A program made the translations under genes and the position numbers. Below the pieces are notes generated by a model that searched no databases, had not been told where the DNA came from, and was given only the letters and a program-made list of their open reading frames with translations. 43,938 nucleotides of DNA from Syntrophobacterales bacterium (GTDB lineage Bacteria > Desulfobacterota > Syntrophorhabdia > Syntrophorhabdales > Syntrophorhabdaceae), in NCBI GenBank assembly GCA_031274925.1, contig JAISPL010000036.1, positions 1-43,938 of the forward strand. The letters are read 5' to 3'. This document shows, piece after piece, positions 42,262-43,938 of this stretch; within the stretch, counting starts at the first letter, position 1, and each line of letters begins with the position of its first letter.

Positions 42262-42954
42262 CTATTTCAAAGTACTGTGGCGGTATCTGACCCAAACCTT
42301 GGCCGCTACCACAACTCCCACGGCCAGCACAAGCTGTACGCCGTAATCAAGGATGCGGCTGGGATGTCCAAATTTGTGCACCATCCATGGATCGCTCATG
42401 ATCATCTCCCCTGCGACCCTTCCGAGGATGGCTGCTCCGATCAAGACGATTACAGGAAAACGATCCATGAGTTTGGTAATGATGTTGCTTGCAAAGACCA
42501 CTATGGGGATGCTGGTAGCAAGGCCGATCACAAGAAGGGCCAAATCGCCTCTTGCTGCTCCCGCGACCCCTAGGACATTGTCGAGGCTCATTACAAGGTC
42601 GGCCATGAGTATGGTGATGATGGCCTGCCTGAGTCCGCTGACCTCCTTCGCGTTCTCTTCTTCCTCTTCAGGTAGGATAAGCTTGAAAGCGATCCAGAGG
42701 ATGAGCAAACCTCCCGCGAGCTTCACAAAAGATATCTCGAGGAGCTTCGCGGCTACAAAAGTCAGAATGACTCTGAGTATTACCGCTCCTGCTGTACCGA
42801 GCATGATGCCCCACTGCCTTTGCTTGTGAGGGAGGGAGCGAACCGCCATAGCGATCACCACGGCGTTATCTCCCGAGAGGATGATGTTTATGAAGATGAT
42901 TTCAAGAAGCCCTTGGAAAAATGTTGCATTGCCCATATTGCTTAAAAAGTCCAT
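42262..42954 (-). CDS. TerC-family integral membrane protein (YjbE-like)
   Basis: 230-aa polytopic protein with about seven helices. The two family repeats carry the acidic metal-site motifs NIILSGDNAVVIAMAV and MADLVMSLDNVLGVAGAA. Members export manganese or support metalation of secreted enzymes, and others relate to tellurite resistance; which applies here is unknown. An acidic cytoplasmic loop (LPEEEEENAKE) divides the repeats. GGAGG precedes the ATG. The leader is only about 35 nt, too short for the yybP-ykoY manganese riboswitch that often controls this family. Confidence 0.92.
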   Translation of the reverse strand: MDFLSNMGNATFFQGLLEIIFINIILSGDNAVVIAMAVRSLPHKQRQWGIMLGTAGAVILRVILTFVAAKLLEISFVKLAGGLLILWIAFKLILPEEEEENAKEVSGLRQAIITILMADLVMSLDNVLGVAGAARGDLALLVIGLATSIPIVVFASNIITKLMDRFPVIVLIGAAILGRVAGEMIMSDPWMVHKFGHPSRILDYGVQLVLAVGVVVAAKVWVRYRHSTLK

Positions 42955-42995
42955 GACTGCCTCCGGTGTGGTTCACAAAGAATTACGAATGAGCT

Positions 42996-43024
42996 ATAAT
43001 ACATTTATGCAAGTCCTTTGTCAA
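42996..43024 (-). promoter_or_regulatory. Sigma70-type promoter for the terC-like gene
   Basis: On the minus strand TTGACA (43024-43019), a 17-nt spacer and TATTAT (43001-42996), 42 nt before the ATG. This is one of the best promoter matches in the window. Confidence 0.65.
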
Positions 43025-43200
43025 CCGAAGACGGCTTCCTTTCTCTCCCTCCCATCGGGATACAAAAAATGACTGTGACCGCATCGGCGGTTTATGATAT
43101 TCTCTTCAAGTAATAATATATGGAATCAGTCTTGTTGAGCGCAAAACGACCATCGGTTTACGAGGCCTAAAAGCGGTAACCGGAAAGTAATTATCTCTTA

Positions 43201-43611
43201 ATGACGAAGAAGCCCAATCCTAAAATTGTTATAGCCGCTGTGATTGAGAAAGACGGCCGCATACTTATTGCAAAGAGAAATAGAGGAAAACAGCATCCCG
43301 GTAAATGGGAGTTTCCAGGTGGCACGCTTGAAGAGGGAGAAACCAACGAGGAGTGCCTGAAACGTGAACTTGAAGAGGAACTCGGTACGATAGCAGAGGT
43401 CGGTGATTTTATTTGCTCAAGCGAGTATAGGTACACATCCGATTATACAATCAAGCTCCTGGCCTACCGGGCGTATGTGCTTAATGATTCATTCAGCCTA
43501 AACGCTCACGAAGAGGTGCGATGGGTTAGACCCCCTGACCTTGCCGGTTACGACTTCCCTGAAGCGGATAAATCTATTATAGAAGAACTTGTAAGAAGGG
43601 GCGACCAGTAG
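43201..43611 (+). CDS. mutT: MutT-type Nudix hydrolase
   Basis: 136-aa protein resembling 8-oxo-dGTP diphosphatase MutT, which cleans oxidised nucleotides from the pool. IVIAAVIEKDGRILIAKR and KQHPGKWEFPGGTLEEGET lead into a complete Nudix box (GGTLEEGETNEECLKRELEEEL). The acidic C-terminal DLAGYDFPEADKSIIEEL matches the MutT/CTP-pyrophosphohydrolase group. The ribosome site before ATG 43201 is weak. Substrate choice between 8-oxo-dGTP and dCTP derivatives cannot be settled here. Confidence 0.9.
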   Translation: MTKKPNPKIVIAAVIEKDGRILIAKRNRGKQHPGKWEFPGGTLEEGETNEECLKRELEEELGTIAEVGDFICSSEYRYTSDYTIKLLAYRAYVLNDSFSLNAHEEVRWVRPPDLAGYDFPEADKSIIEELVRRGDQ

Positions 43612-43742
43612 CTCCCAGCAAAATCACAGGCTACAGAATTCTTCCCCATCGTCAGATACTTGGAAAGCTGGTACTGGTACTGATTTTGCGGGAGACGGTT
43701 AGAATCCAGGAAACAGCATTGATAAAAAAGTTCATTTTTTAC

Positions 43743-43772
43743 TTGACATAAATAATTGTTGTTTTTTATATT
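43743..43772 (+). promoter_or_regulatory. Promoter of the IclR gene
   Basis: TTGACA (43743-43748), an 18-nt spacer and TATATT (43767-43772), 32 nt before the start codon. The stretch 43612-43742 shows nothing else. Confidence 0.6.
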
Positions 43773-43788
43773 AAACATATGTTTGATA
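43769..43788. promoter_or_regulatory. Palindromic operator, probably for the IclR regulator
   Basis: TATTAAACATATGTTTGATA is symmetric at 18 of 20 positions, with a perfect core AAACATATGTTT (43773-43784). It overlaps the -10 box and the expected transcription start of the IclR gene, the position for autorepression. Confidence 0.55.
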
Positions 43789-43804
43789 TAGAGGACAAAT
43801 AATA

Positions 43805-43938
43805 ATGGTCCTTATAGTCCCCAAAACCTTCAAACAAGTACCTGCCATAGACAAGTGCTTCACTATTCTTAATCTCCTTGTCCAGTCGAAAGAATCTTTG
43901 GGTATAAGCGATATATCCTCAAAGCTTGGTCTTAATAA
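43805..43938 (+). CDS. IclR-family regulator, N-terminal fragment (cut by window end)
   Basis: The first 44 codons of a gene running off the window. MVLIVPKTFKQVPAIDKCF then TILNLLVQSKESLGISDISS and KLGLN match the IclR winged-helix N-terminus (V-x-A-[IL]-D/E-[RK]-x-x-x-[IL]-L-x-L-L). GAGGA is present upstream of the ATG. IclR proteins usually control adjacent catabolic genes, here beyond the window. Confidence 0.75.
   Translation, partial: MVLIVPKTFKQVPAIDKCFTILNLLVQSKESLGISDISSKLGLN

Noticed and set aside
42955-43024. yybP-ykoY manganese riboswitch before the TerC-family gene
   Set aside because: The promoter is only 42 nt from the start codon; there is no room for the aptamer and no matching motif.

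Overview
The window reads as a chromosomal segment of a Gram-negative, anaerobic bacterium, most likely a Desulfobacterota (former Deltaproteobacteria) lineage; a Syntrophorhabdus- or Syntrophus-like host is my guess, not something the sequence proves. Supporting signs are an outer-membrane lifestyle (TolC-type factor, lipid A modification genes), formate and corrinoid/CO-dehydrogenase accessory genes (two fdhD paralogues, a 2Fe-2S/ASKHA reductive activator, a CooC-type ATPase), a standalone pyruvate-kinase C-terminal domain protein, an FmdB zinc ribbon and a short-form MetG. One tRNA gene is present. I see no rRNA operon, CRISPR array, prophage or intact insertion sequence.

Layout. 1-666: gene-poor DNA with several hairpins. 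667-2492: two tandem divergent fdhD genes and a small acidic protein. 2506-2900: a decayed DUF3124 gene on the minus strand. 2966-4195: an MFS exporter. 4516-5045: tadA, whose end overlaps a tRNA-Ser(CGA) gene. 5319-8102: the ASKHA activator and CooC-like ATPase. 8495-13910: a five-gene arn-type operon (arnT, arnC, arnA split in two, arnD) for 4-amino-4-deoxy-L-arabinose modification of lipid A, without arnB. 14011-14712 (minus): a GntR/FCD regulator; 15102-16082: trpS. 16083-16668: a gap with a structured repeat. 17076-22647: a three-gene RND heavy-metal-type efflux operon. 22757-24825: an accessory patch with a long hairpin, a small tail-anchored ORF, a crotonase gene, an IS630 transposase remnant and a flavin-reductase-like (PNPOx) gene.

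25122-30033 (minus) is a housekeeping operon read efp-tmk-holB-ricT-metG-dciA. Upstream of it, also on the minus strand, lie an M24 peptidase, a one-TPR protein and a GT39-like membrane protein. 33567-40425 (plus) carries serA, a TPR-containing protein of unknown function, fmdB, tilS, a pyruvate-kinase C-terminal-like protein and an aspartate-type aminotransferase. 40485-43938 holds two Nudix hydrolases, an amidohydrolase, a second copy of the structured repeat, a TerC-family membrane protein and the start of an IclR regulator cut by the window end.

The less ordinary material is: (i) two fdhD paralogues that both lack the second cysteine of the usual CxxC motif; (ii) an orphan corrinoid-activation pair; (iii) the split, arnB-less arn operon; (iv) a pair of about 100-bp repeats whose hairpins covary, resembling the right end and guide-RNA region of IS200/IS605 TnpB elements without tnpB; and (v) the tadA/tRNA-Ser overlap. 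I found no complete, clearly undescribed system. The structured repeats and the fdhD pair with its small partner gene are the best leads.
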